Source of the DNA: Mobilicoccus pelagius NBRC 104925
Lineage (GTDB): Bacteria; Actinomycetota; Actinomycetes; Actinomycetales; Dermatophilaceae
DNA length: 64,000 bases
Assembly: GCF_000247995.1 (NCBI RefSeq)
Contig: NZ_BAFE01000061.1
Location: forward strand, 18,395 to 82,394
Direction of reading: 5' to 3'
The notes under the pieces were generated by a model. The model saw nothing but the letters and a program-made list of their open reading frames with translations, did no database searches and was not told the origin of the DNA. The first letter of the stretch is position 1. Each line of letters begins with the position of its first letter. Shown here piece after piece: positions 30,322 to 39,964 of this stretch. The translations under genes and the position numbers were made by a program.

Positions 30322-31812
30322 TCAGGAGGCCTGCGAGCGGATCCGTGTCGTGAGCTCGGTGACCTGGTTGTAGACGGAGCGTCGTTCGGCCATGAGCTGC
30401 CGGATCTTGCGGTCGGCGTGCATCACCGTCGTGTGGTCGCGGCCGCCGAACTGCTGCCCGATCTTCGGCAGCGACAGCTCCGTGAGCTCACGACACAGGT
30501 ACATCGCGATCTGACGTGCCGTGACGAGTCCGCGAGAGCGCGACGACCCGCAGAGGTCGTCGATCGACAGTCCGAAGTACGCGGCCGTCTGCCCCATGAT
30601 CATGCTCGCCGTGATCTGACTGCTCTCCTTGTCGGGGATGAGGTCCTTGAGGACGATCTCGGCGAGGCTCAACTCGACGGGCTGCCGGTTGAGGTTGGCG
30701 AACGCCGTGACACGGATGAGCGCACCCTCGAGCTCGCGAATGTTCGTCGAGATGCGGCTCGCGATGAACTCCATCACCTCGTCCGGGAGAGAGAGGTGCT
30801 CCTGCACGGCCTTCTTGCGGAGGATCGCGATGCGCGTCTCGAGGTCCGGCGGCTGCACGTCGGTGAGAAGGCCCCACTCGAACCGGCTCCGCATCCGCTC
30901 CTCGAAGCCCGACAACTGCTTCGGCGGGACGTCGGAGGTGATGACGACCTGCTTGTTGCTGTTGTGCAGGGTGTTGAACGTGTGGAAGAACTCCTCCTGC
31001 GTCTGCATCTTGCCCTGCAGGAACTGGATGTCGTCGATGAGGAGGACGTCCATCTCGCGGTAACGACGCTGGAAGCTCGCCGCCTTGTCGTCGCGGATGC
31101 TGTTGATGAAGTCGTTCGTGAACTCTTCCGAGTTCACGTACTTGACCTTGACATGCGGATACAGGTTGCGGGCGTAATGGCCGATCGCGTGGAGCAGGTG
31201 CGTCTTGCCCAGGCCGGAGTCGCCATAGACGAACAGCGGGTTGTACGCCTTCGCGGGGGCCTCGGCGACGGCGACGGCCGCGGCGTGCGCGAACCGGTTG
31301 CTCGCCCCGATGACGAACGTGTCGAACGTGTATTTGGGGTTGAGCTGGGAGGACTCCTCGCGCCGACCCGTGGGAGCGGGCCGGGGCAGACGCTCGCCCA
31401 CCGGCGCCGCGGCCGGCGGTGCCGGCTCCGCGGCGGGCGCGGCCTCACCGTGCCCCTCATCGGCCTTGGCGCGGTCGATGTCCGGGTACCCCTCGAGAAC
31501 GGGCTGCTCGGCGGCCGCGAACTGCTCGCGGAGCGAGGCATCGACGGTGACCGCGAGACGCACCTCGTGACCCACCTGGTCGGTGAGCGCCCGCACGAGT
31601 CGATCGCGGGCGCGGGACTCGACGATCTCCTTGGTGAAGTCGTCGGGCACGGCGATGAGTGCCGTGGTGTCAAGGACCCCCACGAGGGTGGCCTGGCGGA
31701 GGAACGCGCGCTGCGGCGCGGGGATGCCGGCCTGGTCGAGCGCCCGGAGGGTCGCACCCCAGATGCGACCCGGTTCGGAGGGGGTGGTGGAGGACTCTCC
31801 GGAGACGGACAT
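30322..31812 (-). CDS. dnaA: Chromosomal replication initiator DnaA
   Basis: A 496-residue AAA+ initiator. Domain I is residues 1-80, a Pro/Ala-rich linker follows, and the AAA+ domain has Walker [16 protein letters not shown] and Walker [14 protein letters not shown]. The C-terminal DNA-binding domain carries the DnaA signature [15 protein letters not shown]. It melts oriC and recruits the helicase. ATG 31812 has no clear ribosome-binding site; a TAGTCT hexamer lies seven bases upstream, so the mRNA may be leaderless. Two DnaA boxes at 31864-31896 suggest autoregulation. A much longer upstream open frame is rejected as non-coding. Confidence 0.97.
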   Translation of the reverse strand: MSVSGESSTTPSEPGRIWGATLRALDQAGIPAPQRAFLRQATLVGVLDTTALIAVPDDFTKEIVESRARDRLVRALTDQVGHEVRLAVTVDASLREQFAAAEQPVLEGYPDIDRAKADEGHGEAAPAAEPAPPAAAPVGERLPRPAPTGRREESSQLNPKYTFDTFVIGASNRFAHAAAVAVAEAPAKAYNPLFVYGDSGLGKTHLLHAIGHYARNLYPHVKVKYVNSEEFTNDFINSIRDDKAASFQRRYREMDVLLIDDIQFLQGKMQTQEEFFHTFNTLHNSNKQVVITSDVPPKQLSGFEERMRSRFEWGLLTDVQPPDLETRIAILRKKAVQEHLSLPDEVMEFIASRISTNIRELEGALIRVTAFANLNRQPVELSLAEIVLKDLIPDKESSQITASMIMGQTAAYFGLSIDDLCGSSRSRGLVTARQIAMYLCRELTELSLPKIGQQFGGRDHTTVMHADRKIRQLMAERRSVYNQVTELTTRIRSQAS

Positions 31813-31863
31813 GGGCCCCAGACTACGCACTCGCCAGGATGAGGAACCCGCCCGGGACGATAC

Positions 31864-31896
31864 TTGTCCACAGAGATATGCACAGGATGTGGACAT
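31864..31896. promoter_or_regulatory. DnaA boxes upstream of dnaA
   Basis: A perfect DnaA box TTGTCCACA (31864-31872) and a second, inverted TGTGGACAT (31888-31896) lie 52-84 bases upstream of the dnaA start, a usual arrangement for DnaA autoregulation. Confidence 0.7.
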
Positions 31897-32131
31897 ATCC
31901 CGGTACGTCACGCGGCGTGTCTCACGCCCGTGGAAACCGGGATCGAACCTCTGTCGATACGTCTCGGTCGAGGCTTGCCTGCACGTGCGCCCGGGACGAG
32001 CGCACTGGACGAACAGTCGACGAGGAGATGTCGACACCGTAACAACCGCGTTCGGCGCGCCGCAAGCGCGTCGGGAAGAGTGTTGCGATATAGGGGGATC
32101 CGTCCCGACATGCCTGATCCGGCCAGCACGT

Positions 32132-32162
32132 CGACGGGTGTCCGACGGGTGTCCGACGGGTG
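32132..32162. repeat. Tandem repeat, 11-base unit
   Basis: The unit CGACGGGTGTC is present in two exact consecutive copies followed by a partial third (CGACGGGTG). It lies between the dnaA and rpmH promoters; no function is evident. Confidence 0.6.
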
Positions 32163-32405
32163 AACCCGGCCGTGAGACCACCGACGCAGGCACCTCGGCG
32201 GCGTCGTCGGCTCCCCTCCACGGACCCAGGGGGCGCGTGGGACCCATGGACCCATGCGCCCCACGGACGGCGCCGGTCGACCGATCCGAGTGGCGCGAAC
32301 CGTTCGTCCTGCCCTGCGGCGTGCCTTCGCCCCTTTCCGGTCCCCACCGCCGCTGCGCGGGTACGTCGTCCGGCCGGCGCGCCCTCGTCCGGGGCGCACC
32401 CCGGT

Positions 32406-32435
32406 TTGACCCCGGCGCCCGCCGCTGCGTACCGT
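32406..32435 (+). promoter_or_regulatory. Candidate rpmH promoter
   Basis: A -35-like TTGACC (32406-32411) and a -10-like TACCGT (32430-32435), 18 bases apart, precede rpmH by about 175 bases. Confidence 0.45.
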
Positions 32436-32609
32436 TGACCTCTGGCCCGTCCACGGGCCCTTCCTCATGCCCCCGCGTGCGCGCGGAGCTGTGCGAGGGG
32501 GTCCCGTCCGTTTCTCGTCGCTCGCCGTTCCGGATCCGATCCGGGGCGCGTCCCGGGCGTCGACCTTCCCGCCCACCGCGCGAGCCCTCGCGCAGTAACG
32601 GAGAGCATC

Positions 32610-32747
32610 GTGAGCAAGCGCACCTTCCAGCCGAACAACCGTCGCCGCGCCAAGACGCACGGCTTCCGCCTGCGCATGTCGACGCGCGCCGGGCGTTCCA
32701 TCATCGCTTCGCGTCGTCTCAAGGGCCGCAAGAAGCTCACGGCCTGA
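32610..32747 (+). CDS. rpmH: 50S ribosomal protein L34
   Basis: A 45-residue ribosomal protein: [20 protein letters not shown], then a segment [20 protein letters not shown] at the C terminus, almost identical to other L34 proteins. The GTG start follows ACGGAGAGCATC. It is the first gene of the rpmH-rnpA-yidD-yidC-jag-rsmG run and is transcribed divergently from dnaA, the usual bacterial arrangement. Confidence 0.97.
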   Translation: MSKRTFQPNNRRRAKTHGFRLRMSTRAGRSIIASRRLKGRKKLTA

Positions 32748-32755
32748 CGTCGGCG

Positions 32756-33124
32756 ATGCTGCCGGCCCCACACCGCCTTCGGCGTCGCGAGGAGTTCGCA
32801 CGCGCCGTCCGCGGCCGCCGGAGCGGCAGCAGGCTCGTCGTCGTCCACGTGCGCGCCTCGCAGCCCACCGTGCCCCAGTGCAGGGTGGGCTTCGTCGTGT
32901 CCAAGGCCGTCGGCAACGCCGTCACGCGCAACCGCGTGAAGCGCCGGCTCCGCGCCATCACCGCCGACCTCCTCCCCCGCCTGCCGGAGGGCCACGACCT
33001 CGTCGTGCGCGCCAACCCGGCGGCGGCCGATGCGAGCTATGCCGCCCTCGAGGGGGATCTCACGCGTCTCGTGGACAAGGCCGTCGGCGCCGCCGTGAGC
33101 GGCGCTGCGGGGCGAGATGACTGA
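32756..33124 (+). CDS. rnpA: Ribonuclease P protein component
   Basis: A 122-residue basic protein that assists the RNase P RNA in cutting tRNA 5' leaders. The conserved RNR-type motif is [30 protein letters not shown] and [12 protein letters not shown] are also typical. ATG 32756 lies eight bases after the rpmH stop with no strong ribosome-binding site, so coupling to rpmH is likely. A longer in-frame extension upstream overlaps rpmH and is not used. The gene overlaps yidD by eight bases. Confidence 0.95.
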   Translation: MLPAPHRLRRREEFARAVRGRRSGSRLVVVHVRASQPTVPQCRVGFVVSKAVGNAVTRNRVKRRLRAITADLLPRLPEGHDLVVRANPAAADASYAALEGDLTRLVDKAVGAAVSGAAGRDD

Positions 33125-33530
33125 GCAGGACACCCCCGGCCGCCCCGCCGCCCGTGACGGCCATGACGGCCAGGACGGCCGACGGTGGGTGAGAGCACCG
33201 TTCCTTGCCGCCGTGCGGTTCTACCAGGTGTTCATCTCCCCGCTGACTCCTCCGAGCTGCCGGTTCTACCCGAGCTGCTCGGCCTACACCTTCACCGCCA
33301 TCGAACGCTTCGGCCCGATCCGCGGCATCTGGCTCGGCGGCCGACGGCTGCTCCGCTGCCACCCCTGGAACCCCGGAGGCGTCGACCTCGTTCCCCAGCG
33401 GGGCGAGGACGGTCGCCCCGTGCGGAACAATGGGGCCGCCGACCATGCGGAGATGCACACGTACGTCCGCAGCACACCGGCCACCGGCAGCGGCCACGAA
33501 CCGCGCACCGACGACACGAGCGGGCACTGA
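33117..33530 (+). CDS. yidD: Membrane protein insertion efficiency factor YidD
   Basis: A 137-residue protein. The YidD core is residues 28-95 with [40 protein letters not shown] and [12 protein letters not shown]; the cysteines and the HPWNPGG motif are family hallmarks. The C-terminal 40 residues are a variable hydrophilic tail. It assists YidC-dependent insertion of membrane proteins. It overlaps rnpA and lies 40 bases upstream of yidC. Confidence 0.93.
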   Translation: MTEQDTPGRPAARDGHDGQDGRRWVRAPFLAAVRFYQVFISPLTPPSCRFYPSCSAYTFTAIERFGPIRGIWLGGRRLLRCHPWNPGGVDLVPQRGEDGRPVRNNGAADHAEMHTYVRSTPATGSGHEPRTDDTSGH

Positions 33531-33570
33531 CCGTTCGTCCGCGGCGCTCACGCGCCTGAGGAAGGAAGAC

Positions 33571-34608
33571 ATGGAACGAGGTTTCTGGGGCACCCTGCTG
33601 TGGCCGCTCGAATGGGCGGTCGAGTGGGTCCTCGTCGGATTCCACAGCCTGAACACGGCCCTCGGGATGCCCGCGGCCTCCGGCTGGAACTGGGCCCTCG
33701 CCATCGCGGGTCTCGTCGTCGTCGTGCGGATCCTGCTCATCCCGCTGTTCGTCAAGCAGATCCAGTCCTCCCGGCGGATGCAGCTCATCCAGCCGGAGCT
33801 GCAGAAGATCCAGAAGAAGTACAAGGGCAAGAAGGATCCCGAGTCCCAGCAGGCCATGACGGCCGAGACGATGGACCTGTACAAGCGGACGGGCACCAAC
33901 CCGTTCAGTTCGTGCATGCCGATCCTCATCCAGATGCCGATCTTCTTCGCCCTCTTCAAGGTGCTCAACGGGCTCGGCAAGGTCGCCTCCGGTCAGCTCG
34001 AGCCCGCCGGCCCCCTCGGCCGGGAGATCGCCCACCAGGCCAACAGCTCCACGCTCTTCGGTGCCCCCCTGTCGGCGACGTTCATGACCTCGGGGGATCT
34101 GAACACGAAGATCCTCACGATCGTCCTCATCGCCCTCATGTCGGTGACGACGTTCACGACGCAGCATCAGCTCATGCGGCGCAACATGCCGGAGTCCGCG
34201 CTGGACAACCCGTTCGCGCAGCAGCAGAAGATCATGCTGTACATGTTCCCGATCATCTTCGCCGTCTCTGGTGTGAACTTCCCGATCGGTGTCCTCATCT
34301 ACTGGCTCATCACCAACCTCTGGACGATGGGGCAGCAGTTCTACGTCATCAGCCGCATGCCCGCCCCGGGATCGCCCGCCGAGAAGGCCCTCGAGGAGCG
34401 CCGCCGCCGCCGCGGCAAGGAGCACCGCGCCTTCACCGTTCCCGGTCTGCACCACGCGGACGGTGAGTCCGACGCGTCCGAGACCACCGGTTCCGGTGCC
34501 ACGGCGGTCGGCGACGGCCCCGTCCGCACGAACGGCGCGCCCACGACCACGCCGGTCCGCCGCTCGGGCCAGCGACAGCAGCCCCAGAAGCGCCGCCGCA
34601 AGCGCTGA
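33571..34608 (+). CDS. yidC: Membrane protein insertase YidC/Oxa1
   Basis: A 345-residue insertase of the Gram-positive type, without the large periplasmic domain. The first hydrophobic segment is in LLWPLEWAVEWVLVGFHSL; the conserved second helix has VVVVRILLIPLFVKQIQSSR with its conserved Arg, and later segments include CMPILIQMPIFFALFKVL and FPIGVLIYWLITNLWTMGQQ. The C terminus is a basic tail ending KRRRKR, which may contact ribosomes. ATG 33571 follows GAGGAAGGAAGAC. Confidence 0.95.
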   Translation: MERGFWGTLLWPLEWAVEWVLVGFHSLNTALGMPAASGWNWALAIAGLVVVVRILLIPLFVKQIQSSRRMQLIQPELQKIQKKYKGKKDPESQQAMTAETMDLYKRTGTNPFSSCMPILIQMPIFFALFKVLNGLGKVASGQLEPAGPLGREIAHQANSSTLFGAPLSATFMTSGDLNTKILTIVLIALMSVTTFTTQHQLMRRNMPESALDNPFAQQQKIMLYMFPIIFAVSGVNFPIGVLIYWLITNLWTMGQQFYVISRMPAPGSPAEKALEERRRRRGKEHRAFTVPGLHHADGESDASETTGSGATAVGDGPVRTNGAPTTTPVRRSGQRQQPQKRRRKR

Positions 34609-34650
34609 GCGCCCCTCCGCCTCGTTCCCCGTCCCCCACAGGAGCCCGAC

Positions 34651-35226
34651 ATGACCGACGACGCCGTCGCCCCCGAGACCACCCCCGACGAGACGTCCCG
34701 AGCCGAGGCGGACGCCTCCACCGAGAACGCGCCCGCGGCCAAGGCCCGCCCCTCGCGTACCGCCCAGCTGGAGCGTGAGGGCGAGGTCGCCGCCGACTTC
34801 CTCGAGCGTCTGCTCGACATCGCCGACCTCGACGGCGACCTCGACGTCGACATCGACGGTGACCGCGCGGTCGTCGCCATCGTCGACTCCGAGGAGGGAC
34901 GCGTGCCCCGTCGGCTCGTCGGTCCCGAGGGCCGAGTCCTCGAGGCGCTCCAGGAGGTCACCCGCCTCGCCGTGCAGACGGCGACGGGGGAGCACTCCCG
35001 CCTCATGCTCGACGTCGCCGGCCACCGCGCCGAGCGCCGCCGCGCGGTCGTCGAGATCGCTCGCGAGGCCGTCGCCGCCTGCAAGGAGTCCGGCGAACCG
35101 CAGCCCCTCGAGCCGATGTCGGCGTTCGAACGCAAGGTCGCCCACGACGAGGTCCTCCGCCTCGGTCTGCATTCGGAGTCCGACGGCGTCGAGCCGCGTC
35201 GTCACGTCGTCGTCCACCCGGCCTGA
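34651..35226 (+). CDS. jag: Jag/KhpB-type RNA-binding protein (KH-R3H)
   Basis: A 191-residue protein. A KH-like domain (about residues 45-125, with [20 protein letters not shown]) is followed by an R3H domain ending [20 protein letters not shown]. The N-terminal 40 residues are acidic and disordered; the Jag-N domain of firmicute relatives is absent. ATG 34651 follows CAGGAGCCCGAC. It is the usual neighbour of yidC and rsmG, and relatives bind RNA and influence cell elongation. Confidence 0.92.
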   Translation: MTDDAVAPETTPDETSRAEADASTENAPAAKARPSRTAQLEREGEVAADFLERLLDIADLDGDLDVDIDGDRAVVAIVDSEEGRVPRRLVGPEGRVLEALQEVTRLAVQTATGEHSRLMLDVAGHRAERRRAVVEIAREAVAACKESGEPQPLEPMSAFERKVAHDEVLRLGLHSESDGVEPRRHVVVHPA

Positions 35227-35237
35227 GGCACTTGTCG

Positions 35238-35987
35238 ATGGTGACGTCGGGAACCCCGCCGACCGGGCACGCGGCGGAACAGGACGGTCGCGAGGACGAC
35301 CGTGCCGTGCCCGCCGGGGGCGGCTCCGCCAGGGATGTCCCCGAGGCGCCGGCCTCCGCGCGAACGGTCTTCGGGGACCGGCTCCACGTCGCGACGCGCT
35401 ACGTCGAGCTCCTCGCCCACACCGGCGTCTCCCACGGCCTCATCGGCCCGCGCGAGGTGCCGAGGCTCTGGGAGAGGCACGTCCTCAACTGTGCCGTCGT
35501 CGCCGAACTCGTACCCGCCGGGGCGACGGTCGTCGACGTGGGGTCCGGTGCGGGACTCCCCGGTCTCGCCATCGCCGCCGCGAGGCCGGACCTCCGGATC
35601 CATCTCGTCGAGCCGATGGCGCGCCGGAGCGACTGGCTCTCCGTCGCGGTCGACGAACTCGGCCTCACCGGTGTCGAGGTGCACCGCGGCCGCGCGGAGG
35701 AGGTCGACGTCGTGGGTGACGTCGTCACGGCACGAGCCGTCTCGAAACTCGCCACCCTCGCCCCATGGATGGCTCCCCTCGCCCACGAAGGTGGCCTCAT
35801 GCTCGCTCTCAAGGGCTCGTCCGCCGCGGACGAGCTCGCGCGTGACCGTGCCGCCGCCGGTAACGCCGGCTGGGGCGGCCTCGAGGTCGTCCACGTCGGT
35901 GGCGAGTTCCTCGACACCCCCACGACCGTGATCCGCGGAACCCGTACCTCGCCGCGACGGGGCCGCGGCAAGCGGTCCCGCCGCTGA
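35238..35987 (+). CDS. rsmG: 16S rRNA (guanine-N7)-methyltransferase RsmG
   Basis: A 249-residue SAM-dependent methyltransferase that modifies G527 of 16S rRNA. The SAM site is [20 protein letters not shown], preceded by the conserved [35 protein letters not shown] is also typical. ATG 35238 follows GAGG with nine bases spacing; a TTG six bases upstream is also in frame. The N-terminal 35 residues are variable. It ends the rpmH run; loss of RsmG in other bacteria gives low-level streptomycin resistance. Confidence 0.93.
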   Translation: MVTSGTPPTGHAAEQDGREDDRAVPAGGGSARDVPEAPASARTVFGDRLHVATRYVELLAHTGVSHGLIGPREVPRLWERHVLNCAVVAELVPAGATVVDVGSGAGLPGLAIAAARPDLRIHLVEPMARRSDWLSVAVDELGLTGVEVHRGRAEEVDVVGDVVTARAVSKLATLAPWMAPLAHEGGLMLALKGSSAADELARDRAAAGNAGWGGLEVVHVGGEFLDTPTTVIRGTRTSPRRGRGKRSRR

Positions 35988-37042
35988 CCCGCCCGCCCGG
36001 CGCAGACGCGACGCCGTCCGCGCCTCGCGAGCGAGGCTGTGATCGGGGGGCGTCCAGGTCAGCGCGGTACCGCTCCTCACAGTGTGATGTCGGGGTGACG
36101 CGCTTTGCTCTCCTGCGTGTGGCGCGGTCCTTGGTGCGTGGATCGGCGGGGTTTCGTCCAGCGCTCTTCTGAACTGACGGTGCTCGCCATCTCATCGTCG
36201 CGGACGACCCCGTCGAGATGGGCCTGGGCGGCGAGATCGAGACGTTCGTCGCCGATACAGGGCGTCGGTGCAGGGTGTACCTGCGGCTGCCGCCCGGCGG
36301 TCGTCCGTGATGGGTGACGACGTGCCACGGACCGTGCGCGGAGAACGAGACGCCACCCCTCCCTCACGGGTGACGCGGACCGCGCCCCGGTCATCCCGGC
36401 GGCATGGGTGATCCCATCGTGTGGTGGTGAACCGCGGTGCCGCAGGAGTCACCGTCGTGACCGTCCGAGGCCTGTGTCCATCTCGCCGGCGATGCCCTCC
36501 CCGACGCGGGAATCCGGTGGCTGGAGAGTAGGCCATCGCGGTCGTGGCCGCGCCGGGTGTCCGATGCCGCTCCCGACCACCGCCGGAGGAATGAGGATGC
36601 CCGAAGCGTTCACGTGCGGCGGTACGACCTCTACCCGCCGCAGGGAGCTCTCCCGGTGTGCGAATCTCACGGCCGGGTGATGCCCTCCCCCCTGCGCACC
36701 CAGGAGTATCGGACGCATCCGTAGTGCCCCTTCTCCTGCCTTCCGGCTGCTGGGCGCTGGTCGGCCGAGCTCTCGGGAGCGGATTGCCTCGTTGCTCGGC
36801 ACGCCCTGCGAAGACCCCTGCCCTTGCCGTGCATCCGCGAGCCCGTGCGTGCGCGGCATGTGCGGGGCGATCGTCACCACCGGGTGATATGCCGACCCCG
36901 GCTGCAGCGGCGCCACCGGAGCGGCCAGGGCGTGGCCCCGCGTGCGCCGAGACGGGCAACACCCCGCTCGTGGACCGATGTCTCGGACGGACGGTCGAGC
37001 GACTACCGTGGGACGTCAGTCGACGAGCCGAAAGGATGACGG
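35988..37042. other. Long intergenic stretch upstream of parA
   Basis: About 1,050 bases with no gene that I can support, the longest such stretch outside oriC. Short open frames exist on both strands, but none has a ribosome-binding site with a recognisable product. One unstarted 45-codon frame (36173-36310) reads smoothly, with LIVADDPVEMGLGGEIETF, and could be a gene remnant or chance. Repeated GGGTGA words occur, but no strong stem-loop or parS site was seen. Confidence 0.5.
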
Positions 37043-38440
37043 GTGCCCCACGGAATGAATGCCCTCGGATGGCCCGGACGTGACCACGTGCGTCCGACCT
37101 CAGCCCTCGGGTGGCCCGTCGCCGGTGCGGAGGATGCGCTTCCGGTACGCCATGTTCCACGTGAAACGACATCACACGACGTCCCTCTTGGTGATGCACG
37201 TGCCATGGACGCCGTGGGTGGACCCGACGGCGGTGTAGGCGACCCCGACGATGCCTCGGCCCTGGTCTCCGGGTCGCCCCTCTCGGTGACGGCGTCGACC
37301 GAGGACACCGCACGCGCCACGGCGGTGATGCCCGAGTCGGGACGGGTGACCGATGACAGGCAGGACCGACCGGGGCCGGAGGAGGACGTCCCCACCCCGA
37401 TCGCGCCGACCTCTCGGGAACAGGACTCCGACGACGGAACGGGAGAAAGGACGTCCGTCGGCTCGACCGGCGCCGCCGACGACACGGGGGTGTCGCGTGA
37501 GACCGAGACTCCCCGGTCCGACCCGGCAGGAGGATCGGCCGTCGCTGCCGAGACGGCCCGAAAGGCCGAAGTGAAGGACACCGGTGCGCCCCGGCTCCCC
37601 ACACCTCCCGGCGCGCCCTTCCCGCGACCTGAGCAAACGCGCGTCTTCACCATCGCCAACCAGAAGGGGGGCGTGGGAAAGACGACGACTGCCGTCAACC
37701 TCGCCGCGGCCCTCGCTGCCGGCGGGTCCAGGGTCCTCGTCATCGACACCGACCCGCAGGGCAATGCGAGCACCGCTCTCGGCGTCGATCACCGCGCCGG
37801 GGTCGCGAGCGTCTACGACGTGCTCGTCGAGGACGCCCCCGTCGCCGAGGTGGTGCACCAGTGTCCGGACATCCCGGGCCTCACCTGTGTCCCCGCGACG
37901 ATCGACCTCGCGGGTGCGGAGATCGAACTTGTTTCGTTCGTCGCCCGGGAGATGCGCCTCCGGCGCGCCGTCGACGCGTACCTGGCGGATGTCGACGATC
38001 CTCCGGACTACATCCTCATCGACTGCCCTCCGAGCCTCGGACTGCTGACCATCAACGCGTTCGTCGCGGGCCATGAGGTCCTCATTCCGATTCAGTGCGA
38101 GTACTACGCCCTCGAGGGGCTGTCGATGCTGCTGCGCAACATCGACATGATCCGTCGACACCTCAACCCTGAGCTGCGTCTCTCGACGATCCTGCTGACG
38201 ATGTACGACGGCCGGACCCGTCTGTCGTCCCAGGTGGCCGACGAGGTGCGGAATCACTTCCCGAACGAGGTGCTGCGTGCGACCGTGCCGCGCTCGGTGC
38301 GCGTGTCGGAGGCTCCCAGTCACGGCCAGACGGTGATCTCGTACGACCCGGCGAGTACGGGAGCCCTCGCCTACTGTCGCGCGGCGGCGGAACTCGCCAC
38401 CCGCCATTCGGAGGCAACCCATGGGAGGAACGCAGAATGA
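37043..38440 (+). CDS. parA: Chromosome-partitioning ATPase ParA with long N-terminal extension
   Basis: A 465-residue protein. The deviant Walker A box is in FTIANQKGGVGKTTTAVNLA (about residue 205), Walker A' follows in VLVIDTDPQGNAST, and Walker B is DYILIDCPPSLGLLT. The preceding 195 residues are Asp/Thr/Pro-rich and disordered, far longer than in typical ParA. GTG 37043 has AAAGGA seven bases upstream and is used; an internal start such as ATG 37204 would shorten the extension. A parS site lies within the coding sequence of this extension. ParA pulls ParB-bound origins apart. It overlaps parB by four bases. Confidence 0.93.
   Translation: MPHGMNALGWPGRDHVRPTSALGWPVAGAEDALPVRHVPRETTSHDVPLGDARAMDAVGGPDGGVGDPDDASALVSGSPLSVTASTEDTARATAVMPESGRVTDDRQDRPGPEEDVPTPIAPTSREQDSDDGTGERTSVGSTGAADDTGVSRETETPRSDPAGGSAVAAETARKAEVKDTGAPRLPTPPGAPFPRPEQTRVFTIANQKGGVGKTTTAVNLAAALAAGGSRVLVIDTDPQGNASTALGVDHRAGVASVYDVLVEDAPVAEVVHQCPDIPGLTCVPATIDLAGAEIELVSFVAREMRLRRAVDAYLADVDDPPDYILIDCPPSLGLLTINAFVAGHEVLIPIQCEYYALEGLSMLLRNIDMIRRHLNPELRLSTILLTMYDGRTRLSSQVADEVRNHFPNEVLRATVPRSVRVSEAPSHGQTVISYDPASTGALAYCRAAAELATRHSEATHGRNAE
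37153..37168. other. parS site inside parA
   Basis: TGTTCCACGTGAAACG matches the parS consensus TGTTTCACGTGAAACA at 14 of 16 positions. It is in the part of parA that encodes the N-terminal extension (residues HVPRETT). Confidence 0.8.
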
Positions 38441-39477
38441 CGGAACGTAGGCGAGGACTCGGCCGAGGTCTGGGTGCGCTCATCCCCGACGGGCCGACAC
38501 GCACCGATCGTCCGCACGACATGTTCTTCGCGGAGACTGTTTCACGTGAATCATCGGGGTCCACGTTCGGCTCGCCCGACGGGGAGGCGCGCCGCGCGGC
38601 GTCTGTCACCGAGGAGCTGTCACTCCCGACGGGACTCACACCGGTGCCCGGGGCGCAGTTCGCCCACGTGCCCCTCGAGCGGATCGTCCCGAACTCCCGG
38701 CAGCCCCGCGAGGTCTTCGACGAGGACGACCTCGCAGAACTCGTCGATTCCATCCGCGAGATCGGCGTCCTCCAGCCGATCGTCGTGCGACCCACCACCG
38801 ACGACGCGTCGTCGAGCGAACCGCAGTACGAACTCGTCATGGGTGAGCGGCGTTGGCGGGCGAGCCGCGAGGCCGGTCTCGACGTCGTCCCGGCGATCAT
38901 CCGGTCGACGAACGACACGGACATGCTGCGCGATGCGCTCCTCGAGAACCTGCATCGGAGCCAGCTCAACCCCCTCGAGGAGGCTGCGGCCTACCAGCAG
39001 CTCCTCGAGGACTTCGAATGTACGCACGAGGAGCTAGCCACGAGGCTCGCCCGGTCGCGTCCGCAGATCACGAACACTCTCCGCCTCCTCCGGCTGCCGC
39101 CCCTTGTCGGTCGCCGCGTCGCGGCAGGTGTGCTTACGGCGGGTCACGCCCGGGCCTTGCTCGGGCTGGAGGACCCCGCGGCGATGGAGCGGCTCGCGCA
39201 GCGCATCGTCGCCGAAGGACTCTCGGTCCGCAGTGTCGAGGAGATCGTCGCGATGGGCGAGGCAGGAGCCCCGGCGAAGCCACGGGCCGCTCGGCCGGCG
39301 ATCGCTCACCCCGAACTCGATCGTGTCGCGGACTCGCTGTCCGACCGTCTGGACACGAGGGTCTCCATCAACATGGGCCGCAAGCGAGGGAAGCTCACGG
39401 TCGAGTTCGCGTCGGTCGATGACCTTCACCGCATCCTGGACGTGCTCGGCGCCGATACGGAGACCGAGTCGCGGTAA
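38437..39477 (+). CDS. parB: Chromosome-partitioning protein ParB
   Basis: A 346-residue centromere-binding CTPase. The N-terminal box LGRGLGALIPDGP is the usual start that contacts ParA; the ParB/Srx CTP-binding domain includes RIVPNSRQPREVFDEDDLAE and the arginine-rich MGERRWRASREAG. The helix-turn-helix for parS (CTHEELATRLARSRPQITNT) and a C-terminal dimer domain follow. Its ATG overlaps the parA stop. A parS-like site is inside its own coding sequence, and another lies just after its stop. Confidence 0.97.
   Translation: MTERRRGLGRGLGALIPDGPTRTDRPHDMFFAETVSRESSGSTFGSPDGEARRAASVTEELSLPTGLTPVPGAQFAHVPLERIVPNSRQPREVFDEDDLAELVDSIREIGVLQPIVVRPTTDDASSSEPQYELVMGERRWRASREAGLDVVPAIIRSTNDTDMLRDALLENLHRSQLNPLEEAAAYQQLLEDFECTHEELATRLARSRPQITNTLRLLRLPPLVGRRVAAGVLTAGHARALLGLEDPAAMERLAQRIVAEGLSVRSVEEIVAMGEAGAPAKPRAARPAIAHPELDRVADSLSDRLDTRVSINMGRKRGKLTVEFASVDDLHRILDVLGADTETESR
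38538..38553. other. parS site inside parB
   Basis: TGTTTCACGTGAATCA differs from the parS consensus at one position and lies in the region of parB between the N-terminal box and the CTPase domain. Confidence 0.8.
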
Positions 39478-39478
39478 C

Positions 39479-39494
39479 CGTTCCACGTGAAACA
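39479..39494. other. parS site after parB
   Basis: CGTTCCACGTGAAACA matches parS at 14 of 16 positions and begins two bases after the parB stop codon. Confidence 0.8.
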
Positions 39495-39497
39495 TGA

Positions 39498-39532
39498 CGA
39501 AGCCCGGTCCCCATGCAGGGGGCCGGGCTTCG
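39498..39532. terminator. Bidirectional terminator between parB and trxA
   Basis: A 15-base-pair stem with one G-U pair (CGAAGCCCGGTCCCC at 39498-39512, partner at 39518-39532) around a five-base loop separates the convergent genes. Confidence 0.78.
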
Positions 39533-39549
39533 ACGTTCTACGGGGACTT

Positions 39550-39876
39550 TCAGCCGATGAAGGGCTCGAGTTCACGCAGAAGCTTCGGCTTGGGCTGAGC
39601 GCCGACGATGCTCTTGACGAGCTCACCGCCCTGGTAGACGTTGAGGGCCGGAATGCCGGTGATGCCGTAGCGGGCCGTCGTCTGGGGGTTCTCGTCGGTG
39701 TTGAGCTTGACGATCGTGAGCTTGTCGCCGTGCTCCGTCGCGATCTCCTCGAGGACGGGCGCGACGGCCTTGCAGGGTCCACACCAGGGGGCCCAGAAGT
39801 CGACGAGCACGGGGCCGTCGTGCTTGAGGACGTCCTGGTCGAAAGTGGCGTCGGTGGTGGTGGCGATGGAAGCCAT
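39550..39876 (-). CDS. trxA: Thioredoxin
   Basis: A 108-residue thioredoxin, the standard length. The redox-active site is VDFWAPWCGPCKAVAPVLEE, and the cis-proline segment is GITGIPALNVYQGGE. It reduces protein disulfides using electrons from TrxB. ATG 39876 follows GAAAGGATTCCCCC; an upstream open frame is not used. It is downstream of trxB on the same strand, 88 bases apart, and convergent with parB. Confidence 0.97.
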   Translation of the reverse strand: MASIATTTDATFDQDVLKHDGPVLVDFWAPWCGPCKAVAPVLEEIATEHGDKLTIVKLNTDENPQTTARYGITGIPALNVYQGGELVKSIVGAQPKPKLLRELEPFIG

Positions 39877-39964
39877 GGGGGAATCCTTTCGAATGCGGTT
39901 GGGTCGATCGTACGCAGGCAGCGGGCGACACCGCGGAGCGGGGCGCATCGGCGTCGTGCGAATG

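Larger units (their letters stand above)
31813..32609. other. dnaA-rpmH divergent intergenic region
   Basis: About 800 bases without a supported gene. It holds the dnaA promoter side with DnaA boxes (31864-31896), an 11-base tandem repeat (32132-32162) and the rpmH promoter (32406-32435). Long open frames across it are antisense or GC artefacts. Confidence 0.6.

Noticed and set aside
31813..32454. An upstream extension of dnaA by 214 codons
   Set aside because: It covers DnaA boxes, a tandem repeat and the rpmH promoter; the DnaA N terminus starts at 31812.
31583..32755. An open frame that would extend rnpA about 390 codons upstream
   Set aside because: It crosses rpmH and the dnaA promoter region in other frames; RnpA is normally about 120 residues and starts at 32756.
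36192..37604. A minus-strand frame of 470 codons overlapping parA
   Set aside because: It is antisense to parA over much of its length, is Arg/Pro-rich and has no ribosome-binding site or known domain.
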